Assembly (NCBI RefSeq): GCF_029784155.1
Contig: NC_073693.1
Span: 108,252,683 to 108,316,682, forward strand
Direction of reading: 5' to 3'
DNA: 64,000 nt
Source: Uranotaenia lowii
Taxonomy: Eukaryota > Arthropoda > Insecta > Diptera > Culicidae
Below, one piece after another: positions 23,179-35,197 of this stretch. The notes below the pieces were generated by a model that saw only the letters and a list, made by a program, of their open reading frames with translations, was not told the origin of the DNA and ran no database searches. Both the position numbers and the translations under genes were made by a program. Within the stretch, counting starts at the first letter, position 1. Each line of letters opens with the position of its first letter.

Positions 23179-25404
23179 GTCTCATCTGTACACGCTCAGC
23201 AAGTGTACGTAAGAAATGTCAAAAACAACTCTATATCAATCTAGTCTCCAAAAATACAAATATCAAATTGTTTATCCAGAAAATTAAAAATAGGGTTTTG
23301 TCACAGCTTTTTTAGGTTCAGCCCCACAGTGTGACGATTGCCATGGCAAGATTGAAAACGCTTAATTGGTCAATTTATTTTATATAATTAGTTATGTGGT
23401 TCAAATAGGCCAATAACACTATTTCACAAAGTTTTTGCATTCACCGTCACTCTTTATAAAATTTCAGAGTTCAACGCCCCTCGAGCTTATTTTTAGTAAA
23501 AATTATTATTGAACTGTATTAAAAAACCCGATTTAATACACTTATCAGTGGATTGGAGGCTTTCTTACAGAGTGTCAATTATCTTTGGAAATAAATGACA
23601 CAATAATGGATTCCTTATTTCTGAATTATTTATTATTAATCTATAAAAAAGATTATGATTAAAGAAAATCGATAGCAAAAATTACTAAACTCAATATAAA
23701 AAAAAGGTGCCCAGTACGTTTTTTGGAGGATAAACGAACTTATATTCAACGAGTTCATTTATAATCCAAATAATTCAAACTGTTAAAGTTTGAGAGCCAC
23801 ATATCTCGACGCTCACTAGTGGTCAAGGGGTTAACCTCCTAAACTCTCATGCTGGATGGCGTGGGATCGATTCTCTGCTGTTTTATGAAATTTTTGTCAA
23901 ATTTTTGATCGCCTTTGTAATTAATTTAGCGATTGCTGGCTACTGCTGCTGAGCAAATGGCTACCTTTTTTGGAGCCAACGTAAGCATGATATGTTCTAT
24001 GGAATAGAAAAATTTTAAACAATTTTGTTTTTTTTTGGTTTTGAAATAAGTCCTACAGGAAAAAAAATGCAATTTTTTGATACTAAATTCATCAAAATCG
24101 TGAAACCTAGAATAGGAGTTAATGTGTTAAGAACGTTTTTATGGAACATACAAATTCCCGGACATCATCGTAACTCGTCGAGCTGAGTCGATTGGTACCT
24201 ATAAAGTGGGGTCTTGGACCCTTAATTAATGATATCCCCAACTGACCGTTCCCTATGCCTTTCTGTAAGAAAGCCAAAAAAAAATGTAAAGGCACTTACT
24301 AATTTTCAATGAAATATTCTAAAGAAGCTAATATTTTCAATCTGAAATTGAGTCTCGTTTAAAATTCAGCAAAAATCTTCCGGTTATATTGAATATTGAC
24401 AGACGAGATTTTGTTTATAAACAGTAATTAAAAAAACATTGAAGATGGCACAAAATGAGCATTTTAAGATCGGGTTAACTTTCCATCACCTTTGAAAATG
24501 TGATGGGTTTCATATTTTAAGGTTTTGAGAAAAAAAATATTCGAAAATATTGTTCATATCGTCTGTGTTATTTGAATCACACACTGTAGATTGCATTAGA
24601 GCAAGTTCACGTTTTGGAAGTAACTGGTAACAATTTTGAAACTAGAAATTTGTTTCAAGATCTGTGGCCGTCAATTCTTTTACAACGTGCAGGCATTTTT
24701 ATTCGCGAAAACAAATTTGAACCTATTTGGACCATTGCAAATTTTCAATGTGGTTGTGCAGAATTAAGTAGCCCTCCTCTCCTATAGTCCGTTTTGGATA
24801 ACTTTTAAACGCGTGTACTAATCCTGATGAAATTTTGCGCCACTAAATGCCTAAACCTTCCAGATTTAAACGCTATCATTCCTTTCTCGACAAGAAAATT
24901 AAAGGTGCTGCTCTAAATAAAAGGAAACGACCCGGTACAGAGTGTTACAAGCCTTAGCTATGAATTTGTTCGAAAAAATTACATGCTCATCCGTTTCTTT
25001 GTATATTCCACTATAAACAACCCTCCGGATTAATGAAACCTTTTTACGGTTTCACGGTTTGAAACTTGTAACTTGTTACTCTTCTCAAATTAGAAAAAAA
25101 AATCTTCAAATTTCCTGTCACACGTTCTTCATTTAAAGGCACAGCCTACTCCTTCGTGTCAAATGCTTGACCTTATCTTTTTATATTTATTTTGCCTTAC
25201 TGCCCTCAACAGGTTCGTTTGAACTTATTTTTACGGCCGCTCAATGTGCAATCAGCAGCGCAAAACTGCTTTTATTTTTCGCCTTTCATCAATTAGAAGA
25301 GCTCGTGGGTGGCGGTTGTTCGATTGGCGTAGTTTTTTCTTCTATTTTTATCAATCGCGCTCGTAGCCAAACGTTCAAATTTGACCAACTCTTAACCACC
25401 AAGT
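23179..25404. other. Unassigned; dispersed repeat at 23520-23580
   Basis: No gene recognised. CCCGATTTAATACACTT...GTGGATTG...CTTTCTTACAG at about 23526-23574 recurs at 57494-57540, and CTGTAAGAAAGCC near 24263 is an inverse of its end. A tRNA-like A/B-box pattern at 23816-23875 is too weak to call. The rest is AT-rich and featureless to me. Confidence 0.4.
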
Positions 25405-25476
25405 GACTCCGTGGCGCAACGGTAGCGCGTCTGACTCCAGATCAGAAGGTTGCGTGTTCAAATCACGTCGGGGTCA
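25405..25476 (+). tRNA. tRNA-Trp (CCA anticodon)
   Basis: All tRNA parts can be folded: a 7-bp acceptor stem GACTCCG/CGGGGTC with one T-G wobble, a D arm with GCGC/GCGC stem and AACGGTA loop, an anticodon stem TCTGA/TCAGA with loop CTCCAGA (anticodon CCA), variable loop AGGTT, a T arm GCGTG/CACGT with loop TTCAAAT, and discriminator A at 25476. It is 72 nt with no intron. Internal A and B boxes would drive pol III, and a T5 run follows 19 nt downstream. It decodes UGG in cytosolic translation. It is the only convincing host gene in the window and looks intact. Nothing suggests a SINE: there is no tail, TSD or second copy here. Confidence 0.96.
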
Positions 25477-25494
25477 AAAAAGTTGTGATGTAAC

Positions 25495-25499
25495 TTTTT
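25495..25499 (+). terminator. Pol III T-run terminator of tRNA-Trp
   Basis: TTTTT 19 nt after the tRNA discriminator base; the first run of four or more T downstream. Confidence 0.7.
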
Positions 25500-26630
25500 A
25501 TGTAACTGTTGTTACCTTCTTTCAATGTTGATTATTCACGTTATTTTTGTTTTTGATTGAATTTGAGCTTCATTGCTACTTCAACGACGCTGTTAAATTT
25601 TGCTCTAAAAGCCTTCCCGGAAAAGTTTGGCGTTATGAAGAGGAGTGTCGTATTTATACTTCTGCATTCGAGAAATAGAGAACCAAATTACTTGCCACGT
25701 ACATTTAAGAAGCATAATCTCTGATTGTTGATACAATTTCTTGTTTGTGCATCGGATTTAGTCATCCTCCAGCTGTTTTCACCCACTTTATTGGAAGTTT
25801 TACTCTTCACTACAACAGAACTAAGCCAACGCCACCACAACCTGTATGTAGGTGTACGGTGTCCTACCTATGTTTGTGTGCTCGGTTGCAGAGATTTAGA
25901 AATTTCGCCCTCAAATCTGGTCCTGCTCTTATCCGCTTATTTCGCGTCGGCACGTTTTGCTCAACGGATTTCCTCGTTCTTTTTTTTTATTCGGGTAGAG
26001 GTTTTTCTGTTGGATGCTTTTCTTTTTTCCTGCAGCTACCCAGACAGCTGCTATCTATGGCACCATCTGCTCGGTTTGGGTAACAGGACCAGGAAAAGTG
26101 AGATGGGAGCAACATAAACTAAAGCAGCAAGGTAAGGTATTCTTTTGTCAAGGGTACATTACCCGGTCACTTGAGAGTAATGAAGAACTCTTTATCCGAC
26201 AATGAATTTCACAAATGCCGTAAGAAGTTTGCTGCTGCTTCTGTCGAGTTGAGAGAGTGTGTGGATGACCGTTTTTTAAACCCTGTCGGGTTTTTTGCTT
26301 CTTCAGAACGACGATTACGCTGCTGGAGTTTATCAGGAAGACAACCGAGGTGGAAAATGTGGTGCAAGGTTTTATTATTTCCCTTCAAGTGCAATTTTTT
26401 TCGAGCCAACATTAACTGAGATTTCATAATTAACAAGGACCCTTCTCAAGTGTTGTGAAATAATCTGATTTCAAAACGGCAGCTGATGCATTCTTTTTGT
26501 TTTTTTTTTGTTTCGATTATAGTCGTTTTACCACCTTTACGGCATTCGTGACTTAACCGATGCATTCTATTTAATCCTATGTGCATGAAAAACTCACTTT
26601 AGAGGTATAACACTACAGTCAAGTTTCAGT
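25500..26630. other. Unassigned; less AT-rich block
   Basis: Composition is more balanced around 25700-26430 and several overlapping 60-130 codon frames exist, but none shows a recognisable domain. A segment at about 26513-26560 (GATTATAGTCGTTTTA then GGCATTCGTGACTTA) resembles 55553-55595, so part is a dispersed repeat. Confidence 0.35.
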
Positions 26631-27560
26631 ATTTTTTTTGTAATATCTTTATTTGAAACGGCTCATACCTTTAGGCTTTAAGGAGCCAAACACGTTTTGT
26701 TTGTTTGCAATTGTGTGCTTAAATCTAGTTCATCACTTTTTATTAGAATAGAAAAGAAAATAGAAAGGGAAATATGAAAATAAAAATAATTATATACGAA
26801 GATCAATAGCTTTAAGGAAAAGGTATATTTCGAACATATAGTCCAAATCTATCCTGGCCTGCACATCTCACTGGAACATAGGGTGGTTTTCCTCGGGCCC
26901 GAAGGGAGTCTGTAAAATTCGTTCTAGCGACGAGATGGACCTCACACGACAAAACAATATGCTCGATGTCATGGTAACCTTGGCCGCAACCACACAATGT
27001 CAAAACGATAGAGTACCGCGTCTAAGGAGTAATGGTTGGACATGAGACGGGAAAATAAACGAATAAAATCTAGACCCAGATCCAATCTATTAAACCAGGG
27101 CTTAAAGCTTACCTTTGGGATAATCGAGTGGAGCCACCGACCCAACTTATCCTTGTCCCATTTGAGCTGCCAGTTGACAAGATAGTTTCTTCGAACCAAA
27201 TAGTAAAATTCGTTGAAGACGTGGATACGTGTCGCCTTCCATCGCCCTCACCTTTGCCAGAGAGTCTGCCTTCTCATTGCCTACTATCGAGCAATGCGAA
27301 AGAACCCAAACAAATGTGATGGTAAAGCGAGGTTTTGATAAAGCACTCAAATTATTCCGTATCTTGTCGAGGAAGTACGGCGAATGCTTTCCCGGTTTTA
27401 CTGAATGGATTGCTTCAACGGAGCTCAGACTATCCGTTACAATATAGTAGTGTCAAACTGGCCGTGAAGCGACACTGTCCAAAGCCCAGTGAATAGCTGC
27501 TAACTCTGCTACATATACAGAGCATGGTGACTGGAGACTGTGAGAGACCCTAGGTATTTC
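26631..27560 (-). mobile_element. 5'-truncated I-like non-LTR retrotransposon
   Basis: Only the 3' portion survives: the end of an RNase H domain, the C-terminal part of the polyprotein, and a 3' UTR ending on the minus strand in ATATTACAAAAAAAA near 26631. RNase H after reverse transcriptase is typical of I and related clades and absent from RTE elements, so this is a lineage distinct from 9133-12092. Loss of the 5' side at about 27560 fits incomplete target-primed reverse transcription. Confidence 0.75.
26812..27545 (-). pseudogene. I-like polyprotein C-terminus (RNase H and CCHC-like)
   Basis: Read from 27545 downwards, the first frame gives an RNase H fragment: VAELAAIHWALD (catalytic E), a stop, then VTDSLSSVEAI (catalytic D), then VWVLSHCSIVGNEKADSLAK (histidine and last aspartate). 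After a frameshift near 27190 the conserved WFNRLDLGLDFIRLFSRLMS segment follows. After another near 27000 comes CGCGQGYHDIEHIVLSC, a cysteine/histidine cluster common in mosquito I-like elements. It ends at 26812. RNase H would remove element RNA from the hybrid during integration. At least one stop and two frameshifts make it inactive, and endonuclease and RT domains are absent. Confidence 0.8.
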
Positions 27561-27911
27561 CTTTTACACAAGTTTCCATAATGTACACATTATTATTTTG
27601 TGTGAAGCTAGAAGAAGACAATTAAGACATATGGAAATTGCAAAATTATATACGGTACACCAGGGTTAGCCAAATAATGCTAAAGAGATTAGCTCGACAG
27701 ACGCGAAGCGAGAAAAAATAACGCCTAGACTGTTATGGACCGCTAGTTTATGGGGTAAGTGTAGATGATAGGTTCCCCTTTGAAATCTCAGGAGATTTTT
27801 AAAGAACTTGTGTGTTCTTGGTTGAACACGTTCCTTTGTTTCTCGATCAGCACTCGTGAGTGAATCGTGGAAAAACAAACAAACAGAAATTTCATTTCAT
27901 TAACCTAGATC
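27561..27911. other. Unassigned spacer
   Basis: No gene recognised. Its last 8 bases (27904-27911, CCTAGATC) are the left target duplication of the next element. Confidence 0.4.
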
Positions 27912-30900
27912 ATAGGTCGGCAACCTGTGGCTCGCGAGCCGCATGCGGCTCTTTGAATGTATAACTGCGGCTCTTTAGTTCAATGTGTGAAAATTTTGAA
28001 AATCCTCGAAATTTTCTAGAGTGAACGCACGCAACATAAGTTTTCCTTCAGTTCAGATAATATTTTTCAGGATTAATAAAGAAACCAAAAAAAAAAACAA
28101 CTATAGAACAAATTAACATCTTGTCAGTTTGCAACCAAGGTGAGATTTAGAAATCCGTTAACGTTCTTCATAAAAGTCTGATACAGCATTTGGAAGCCTA
28201 GAGACATTTTTTTTTGGTGGTATGGGAAGTTTTCCGTTGAATTCGTTTTCTTTGTTGTTATGATTTAATCGGATAAAAACCGAACATTTTTTAATTGTCA
28301 AATGACTTTATTTCACTGTTGGGATTATGAAATGGAGTTTGTTTGTCTTGAATTGAATATTTCAAAAATAAATTTTCTTTACCACCGTTCTGATCAAATA
28401 TGAACATCAGATGATGATTTCAATAATGCTTTGAATGCTGATAACACTGGGTGACAGCCAAAAAATAGTCTGGGGTTTAGATTAGGATTTAGACTAATTT
28501 TTGTGTCCTGAGTTAGAATATCACATTGATTTTGCTGTATCAGGTCAACTTTTTGAGATACAGTATTCTAATATCCTGACCTGATTGAACAAAACCATGG
28601 TCATTTTCGGACTCAGGGCGTCAATATTAGTCTAATTCAGTTGGAAAACCCTGGACTATTTTCAAAAAATCTTTTTTTGTTACTCAGTGTAATAATTGTT
28701 ATGTGCGTTAAAATCTTTTTCTTAAACCTTTTTGTTTTTTAATTTTCAAATCTTGAATTCCCTCTCTCAATGTTCCTTTTCAAATCCATGAAAGCATTTC
28801 ACAAATTTTCAAAAAATTAAGTTCTTTTTTCTCATTTTGAACATGAGTTCAAGTGAAAAAAATTTTCAAGTTTTTTAAAAATATTTTTGTGAACCGGGAG
28901 CTGAGTGCTTGATCTAATTTTAGAATTTCAAATATAACATTAATATTTTTAGATATTTATTCGAAGGAGCAACTTTATTTGGTAAAGAAGCATTTTCTTC
29001 CATAAACTTTAATATATCTTTTTACAACTTTAACATCCTTTTTTGATTTCAAGCTTCATTTCTTTATCATTGTGACGACGAGGTCCCTCGTCGCCGCAAC
29101 ACTTCTGCACGCGGCGCTGCACTGGCTGTCACATCTGACGTACGCGAGAAGAAAAGTCATCCGTGAAACAGGATAGAAAAACTGTTAAGTCATAGTTAAA
29201 CCAGAAGGTAGATTCTCGACATTTCGTTCAATTAAAATTAAATAGTTCCCTAATTCATCGCAGTTAACTTTGCTAAATTTATTTAGTTTTGATAATTCTC
29301 GGTCGTAAGTACCTTTGCTACCTAGAAGTTTTTTATTGTATTCAGCTAACAGTGAATATATTATCCAGGCACAGAAATATCGCGTGGGAATAGCCGACTC
29401 ACTTCCGATCAAGCTAAAGGTTGCACCGTAAAATGTAAGAATTTCTTTTCCGTAAATGAAAATATCATATTATAATAAATACGAAATTTACAGCTCGAAG
29501 CTGACCAACCTATTTGCGTCTGCTAACCTGAACCGGTGACAACTTAACCTCTTTCAACCTAACAATCATGTTTCTGCAATTAATTTTAAATCGTCTGTTT
29601 TAAAAGTTGATTTTGATTTCTGAGTCTTAATCACGATTTTGGTTTTGGTTTATTTTATAGAGTGATGATCAAAATAGCGTCAAAAAATTTGATTAGAGAT
29701 TAAAAAATCAGTTCGTTGAAAAATGAAATACAGCGAAACAAAGCCAAAGTTAGATGTCTTATTGTATAAGATTTAATATTGTACACGAAGATCCGAGATA
29801 GCTATCAAAACTTTCATTGGACTCCAGCATATTTCTACATCATCGGATGAATCTATTCGTGATGATTCAACTAATCCAAGATACACTAAAATACAGCAAA
29901 TCTGTCAAGAGTTAAAAGTATTGAACAAATTTTTTTTTGACTGTTTGAAATATTTGATATTGTTTTGTTTTGGAATATTGAAATACTAAAATATATTTAT
30001 CACACAACGAATCTTATTATCGTTATAATCGGTTAACATTTTCGATTAAATTTCAAATATGCATTTGTGATAAGCATTCATAGAACATGATATATTTGAG
30101 ACTCAGAGGTTTAGACATTACTTTTAAGATTTCATTAGTATGGAGAAGAAACAACTTGAAAGGGTTACGATTTAGAACAGAGTTGAGAATTTAAACTTAA
30201 ATTTTCGTTATCGAAAAATATAAGTAACCTTTTTTTATTTTACCAGAAATCAAAATGAGAACTAGAAAGCTGAATCGGAATGCTTGTAATAAAAAAAGAA
30301 ATTGTATAACCGTATTATCTCACTACAATTCGCGACCGATCGTTAAATTTTGTCAAATTTTGACATATTTTTTTATTCAATCCGTTAAATGAGCATTCAT
30401 GAATTAAAATTTGTTGATTTATTTATTCTAAGGCCTGGAAATATTTATCTACTTAAAATGATAGTTTTATGCGCATTACAAACAAATGAACCTCAATGGA
30501 TTTTAAAGGATGTTCAAACCAAAAAAAATTAGGCATATTTGTAGAATTTGAAGAAAAAAATAAAAGTGACAAATCCTCGTTTAGTTTTTTTTTAAATTGA
30601 TTAACCTCTTTTAGTACCTATTCATTTTTATGATATAAAATTTTCAATGCATCTTTTTAATATTTCAACAGAACACATCGAAAGTATATTTTTTATATGG
30701 GAATAGGTGTTTGGAAAGAATTGAACCAAACTTCGAAATGATAAATTTTATTAGGTTACAATGGCAAATCTCCAAAATTTAACGTTACTCAGCTGTACTC
30801 GATTTGAAAATGTATTGATTCAGAAGAAAGAAAATCGCTTCCATTTGCCAATAAAACAACGAAAATCTGTGGTGATGTGAAAAGGATAATGAAACTGAGT

Positions 30901-31039
30901 TCCTATCAGGATGCAATGTATCTTAGTGATCACCATTATTCGTAGTAAGGATAATATGAAGTGCGGCTCTTTCAAACTTGGAAATTTCCTTAGTTTGCAA
31001 TTTTTGGCTCTTCTGTCTCGAAAGGTTGCCGACCGCTGA
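27912..31039. mobile_element. hAT-like element, 3.1 kb, no intact transposase
   Basis: The left end contains GGTCGGCAACCTGTGGCTCG and the right end its inverse AGGTTGCCGACC, a 12-bp perfect core. CGGCTCTTT motifs lie subterminally at both ends, a pattern well known from a widespread animal hAT group. Flanks are CCTAGATC (27904-27911) and CCTAGATT (31040-31047), an 8-bp duplication with one mismatch. Its size would suit an autonomous element, but I find no transposase, only short frames such as 29185-29412 minus. A less AT-rich palindromic stretch (GACGAGGTCCCTCGTC, about 29079) may mark a nested insertion. Confidence 0.75.
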
Positions 31040-31117
31040 CCTAGATTGAACTTAAATTCGCCGTATTTTTCTCTAATCAACCATGAAAAAACCTAAACAA
31101 CCCTCATTTCAAAAGTG

Positions 31118-32391
31118 TAAAGCATGGATCACGATGAATCTGGACGTACTGTTTATTATACCATAGCACTTCTAGTTGTCGGATCTGGAAGGTTTCAATA
31201 GTACTTTGTTTGGAAAAGTTTCCTCTATCAGTGCTGAAAATTTCATTACGATTCGTTTTGTTCCAAAAAAGTTACACGTGATGGAAGCCACGAGACGAAA
31301 ATAAATTTTGGACACCCACGTCAAAAACCCGAAATCTGTAAAGATGGTCAAATCGATCGTGTGCAGCGTTCTGAAACGTTTCCGTGAGATGTATAATATC
31401 CACTGACAGGTTAATACCAAGTGTTATAGTGGACCTAAGGATTGGAAACTGCATTTGAAGGTGTTGAGAACGATCAAGGTAAACCCAGGGCAGTCGGACT
31501 ATGACATCGCCAAGAAATTCAATGCCGACCGGTGCACCGCCAGAAGGATTCATCTGCGCGAAGGAATACGATCTTATCGGGCCAGCAAGCAGCAACCGGA
31601 CATTGAAGAAGAATGTAGAAACCAAAGGACGGGCCCGGAAGTTATACAACAAGGTTCTAACGAAGTACGACGGATTCATCCTCATGGATGACGAAACGTA
31701 CGTGAAGATGGATTTTGGGCGGCTTCTTGGCCAAAAATTTTACAAAGCCACTGGTCGAGGTGATGTCCCCGCCAAGTTCAAATTCGTTTTTGCCGATAAG
31801 TTTGCAAGAAAGTGTTTGATCTGGCAAGATATTTGCAGATGCGGACGAAAAACCCCGGTTTTTGTGAAAAACAAGACCATGGACTCCGAATTGTACAAGG
31901 AGGAGTGCCTGAAAAACGGTTTTTCCCGTACATTGGATCTCACAAAGGACCAGTAAAGATTTCGACAGATTTGTCAGGCTGCCACTACAGCAAAGAGGTA
32001 CTACAGTTGTATCGGGACAACGGGTGAATTTTGTTGAAAAGGACATCAACCCACCCAACTGCCCTCAATTCCACCCTATCGAAAAACTTTGGGCAATTGT
32101 CAAGCAGAAGATGAAGAAGAATGGTAGGACGACTCGAGATGCAACAGAGATGAAGAGATTTTGGAACAAAATGGCCGCTGAGGTCAGCGAATAGGGTGTC
32201 CAAACTATGATGAGTGGTACTCGACGAAAAGTTCGAAATTTCATCAAAACAACATCGGATTTTTTTAAATTATTTTTCCTTTAAAGATTTTTATACCCTA
32301 CATTTTGAGTACAAAATATTTCTATTTCGTTTACATAGCTCTGAGATAGACCCTTTTTAATGCATTCAGATTCAGCGTGATCCATGCTTTA
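31118..32391 (+). mobile_element. mariner-like element with TIRs and TA duplication
   Basis: AAGCATGGATCACGATGAAT at 31120 is the inverse of the right end (ATTCAGCGTGATCCATGCTT, ending 32389) with one mismatch. TA lies immediately outside both ends (31118-31119, 32390-32391). The 1270-bp length and the DD37E-type transposase remnant inside fit the ITm superfamily. Confidence 0.85.
31455..32194 (+). pseudogene. DD37E mariner-type transposase, decayed
   Basis: The product would cut and paste the element at TA sites. Reading begins with a helix-turn-helix-like segment (NPGQSDYDIAKKFNADRCTARRI), shifts frame near 31550, and continues through MDDETYVKMD (first catalytic D, about 31690), GQKFYKATGRGDVPAKFKFVFADKFARK and IWQDICRCG. 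It shifts again near 31920 into STDLSGCHYSKEVL (second D, codon 31968-31970). A one-base deletion near 32025 then leads into NPPNCPQFHPIEKLW (E codon 32081-32083), ending at the stop at 32192. Corrected for that deletion there are 37 residues between the last D and E, matching the DD37E group known from mosquitoes. Three frameshifts make it non-functional. Confidence 0.85.
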
Positions 32392-32417
32392 TGTAGAATA
32401 ATGCTTCTGTTTGGATT

Positions 32418-32819
32418 TTGACATTATATCATTGCCAAATACCGTCCAAGCAAGAGGAGCTACAAATCAAAATGTTGTTCATGGATCGTGAAAATCCAAA
32501 CTACTCGCACGCTGAAGTAACAAAATCGTTGAATGTGGCCATATCAACCGTCACCAAAGTAATGAAAGTGTTCGGGAAACGTTTGTCGACAACACCGAAG
32601 CCTACATCTAGGGGAAATCGAAAGCCGGGAGCCGCAGTGACGAACAGAAGAGTGGCTAGCACTTTCACGCTAAACCTAAACCTCTCCGTTCGAAATATCG
32701 TAAATAAGTTGGGCATATCATATCGTCTAAATACAACCGTGCATGAAGCTAAAAGACGATCAAGGTCCAGAACATTAAGAAGGTTCATTTCTCGAATAAT
32801 TTTAGTTAGCAAAATGTGA
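32418..32819 (+). pseudogene. mariner-type transposase N-terminus, truncated
   Basis: The frame contains PSKQEELQIKMLF, ENPNYSHAEVTKSLNVAISTV and a second helix-turn-helix-like part (NLNLSVRNIVNKLGIS). These resemble the N-terminal DNA-binding region of the remnant at 35198-35842 and differ from that of 31455-32194, so this is another subfamily. The expected start Met is ATA here. Similarity stops near 32780 and no catalytic residues follow. It begins within about 50 bp of the right end of the adjacent mariner element. Confidence 0.72.
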
Positions 32820-34253
32820 AGTTTCGAGTAATTAGAAGATGAAAAAAATCTTCAATCTATTCGCTATCGAAAATTTTTGATCTATTTGCTATCAAGCATT
32901 GATTGATAAATAAATGACCAACAGAAAGTTTTTGATGGTTGAAAAGCGCTTTCAAAGGTACCCTTGTACAGCTGACGTCTGTCAAATTTGAATGGTGTAA
33001 AAAATGGTTGAACAAATGCTGAACAAATTATTCTTCAAACAATTTTTCCCCTACTTTCTTGTGGCTGAAATAAAACTTCCTTACACGCTGAAACAGCGCT
33101 GAAGTATTTCTTTTTTTTCAGCCAACAAGCTGAAACAGCAATAATCACCTTAACACAGCATTATAAATCAGCAAAAATGTTTGTTGGGAAATTATCTTGA
33201 CATTTGTACGCTAGGCAGTAGTTCCCACTACAGCAATTGATACTCTACAACTCATAACCATTTAAACTTTCAAAAGCTCAGCTGTACCTATTATGAAAGA
33301 AAATATCATAAATTTTGAACAAAAATAGCCGTTTCCTCTTCGACGGCCTCCAACAGGAAATTTCATGCTAAATTAATGCGGAAAATCAATCAATACTCTC
33401 TTATCAACTGAATCCCGGGCTGATACAGAAACTACGAGCCGGGAAAACGACTAAAACGAACCGGAAAACCGTTCAATAGTGTCTGACTGAGTGACAAATC
33501 CTAAGATGATTTCCTTCTCTAGACAAATACATAAGACATAAGTATACTCCTACACATTTTAGAGTGTCTTCGAAGTCGACCTTCCTCTCTTCCAGTTGAT
33601 CGTCCTCATCGATGAGTTCCCGGGCCCCGTCACCAATGGTTAGTCATTTCCGAGTTGGAAAATGAGCTGATTTTAATCTTGGGATTTCCCGGCTTTCCTT
33701 TTGCCGACTTTGGAAAAGTATTGAACCAAGACAGCCGTTGCGCCCTGGCCCTGGGTTGAGCTGAATTTGAGGGGCGGCGACGACGGCGAAGAGTTGCTTT
33801 ACAGTTCATTTAACTTTGACGGCGTAAAATTGTGACCGACCTGCCTGCTGATGATGGTATCAATATTATTATTAGGAGAAGCTGGCTCCGGACCCGGGAT
33901 GGCTATGGGTTGATTGGTGCACGGGGAATAAATAGTCTCGGATAGTGTTGAAATGAGGAAGCTGGTAGGGAGTCCGAAAACAGTTATTCCGAAACTGAAC
34001 TGTGAACTATTATTCAAGAAAATTTAAGTCCCGAATTGGAAATAAAAATTGGGAATTAGATCTGTCATTTGGAAATTCGACACAATCGTTCCTATAAGTT
34101 TGAGCTGACTTTAGCTTTCAATTCTAAATTTTCATAAGATTTGAAAATTTGTTTATGAATAAATAATTTATAAATAAGTTGTTAAATTTACGTTTTTCTT
34201 CAAGTGAACTCATTATGATTTTTTTTAGAATAAAGTTTCATAAGTGCCGTGAT
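32820..34253. other. Unassigned; less AT-rich block at 33400-33990
   Basis: No gene recognised. 33560-33960 is more balanced in composition and contains a 72-codon minus-strand frame without recognisable features. Possible host intergenic or intronic DNA. Confidence 0.35.
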
Positions 34254-35053
34254 ATAAGGGTATATACGGGCGCCAGTATTGGCGAAAAATTGGCCTCAGC
34301 CATAACCTCATACTTTGATGAGCTGACAGCCTCACCAGTGATGCTAGGCGCGTTACTAAAATCAGTATTTTTTTTTAAAACTAATTATAATATTTCTGAA
34401 TTGATTACATTTTTTAACAATCAACAGCTAATCGTTTGAATTCATTACGGGGCGTCTCTAATAAAATTGATGAAGATAAGCCATCTTCCGCTAATGAATT
34501 TTAAAGGTGAATTTAAAACATCTGAAATATATTCTCATGTACTGCTCGGTAAAGTAAAAAGAGTTGTTTCCAACTTCTAAACGAATGCAAAATCATTCAC
34601 TGTTACAAAAAAAAAGTAAATTAATAAAAGCCACGTTGATGTTGACTATGAAAATAATAGCCTGAATGCTCTGATTATTTATAACATTTTCACATAATTC
34701 GCTACATCGTTTAAGTGTGCGATACAGACAGTTGTTATTCAGTTCAGATAAATGTTGCGTTTAATTTCATATTCTAATAGAAATCTAGGGGAAAATTGCA
34801 AATTCTCAGTACTCATGAAAACGTTTTCCAATAAAAATTCAATTTAAAATATAATCATTTTCCAAATATTAATGCACTTGGCAGCCCTGACCACCCAAAA
34901 AAATCAAAACACGAGCATCTATGTGTCGCTTTTCCACAGGGCGAATTTGTCGATATTAGTACCGCAAAATTGATTCTGTTCTCCCATGGTTTGAGGTTAG
35001 GGCTGAGGCCTCCTGCTAAGGTGGTGTTCGTGTAAAACTGTCAATATATCCTA
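34254..35053. mobile_element. Inverted-repeat element, copy 2 of 2
   Basis: Matches 6538-7360 in opposite orientation along almost its whole length: ATAAGGGTATATACGG at the left, TTGGCCTCAGCCATAACCTCA, CACCAGTGATGCTAG, CTCAGTACTCATGAAAA, and CTGTCAATATATCC at the right. Divergence and small indels suggest an old family. Confidence 0.65.
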
Positions 35054-35197
35054 ATTACGATTCTTGCGGATGTTAATCCAGAGATTCTCTCAGACACGTC
35101 TGTCGCTTACAAGGATAGATTAATGACGGACTTTGTTTAGTTTGTTTTTCCTAGTGTTGCCAAAATAACAAACGTTTCCATAGAAATTCATTATATT

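Noticed and set aside
23816..23875. tRNA-like A/B box pattern (TGGTCAAGGGG ... GGGATCGATTC)
   Set aside because: No foldable acceptor or anticodon stem; too weak to call a tRNA or SINE.
25725..26436. Overlapping open frames of 60-130 codons in a less AT-rich block
   Set aside because: Frames overlap each other on both strands and match no family I know.
29185..29412. 75-codon minus-strand frame considered as a gag or transposase fragment
   Set aside because: No diagnostic motif; similarity impression too vague to report as a gene.
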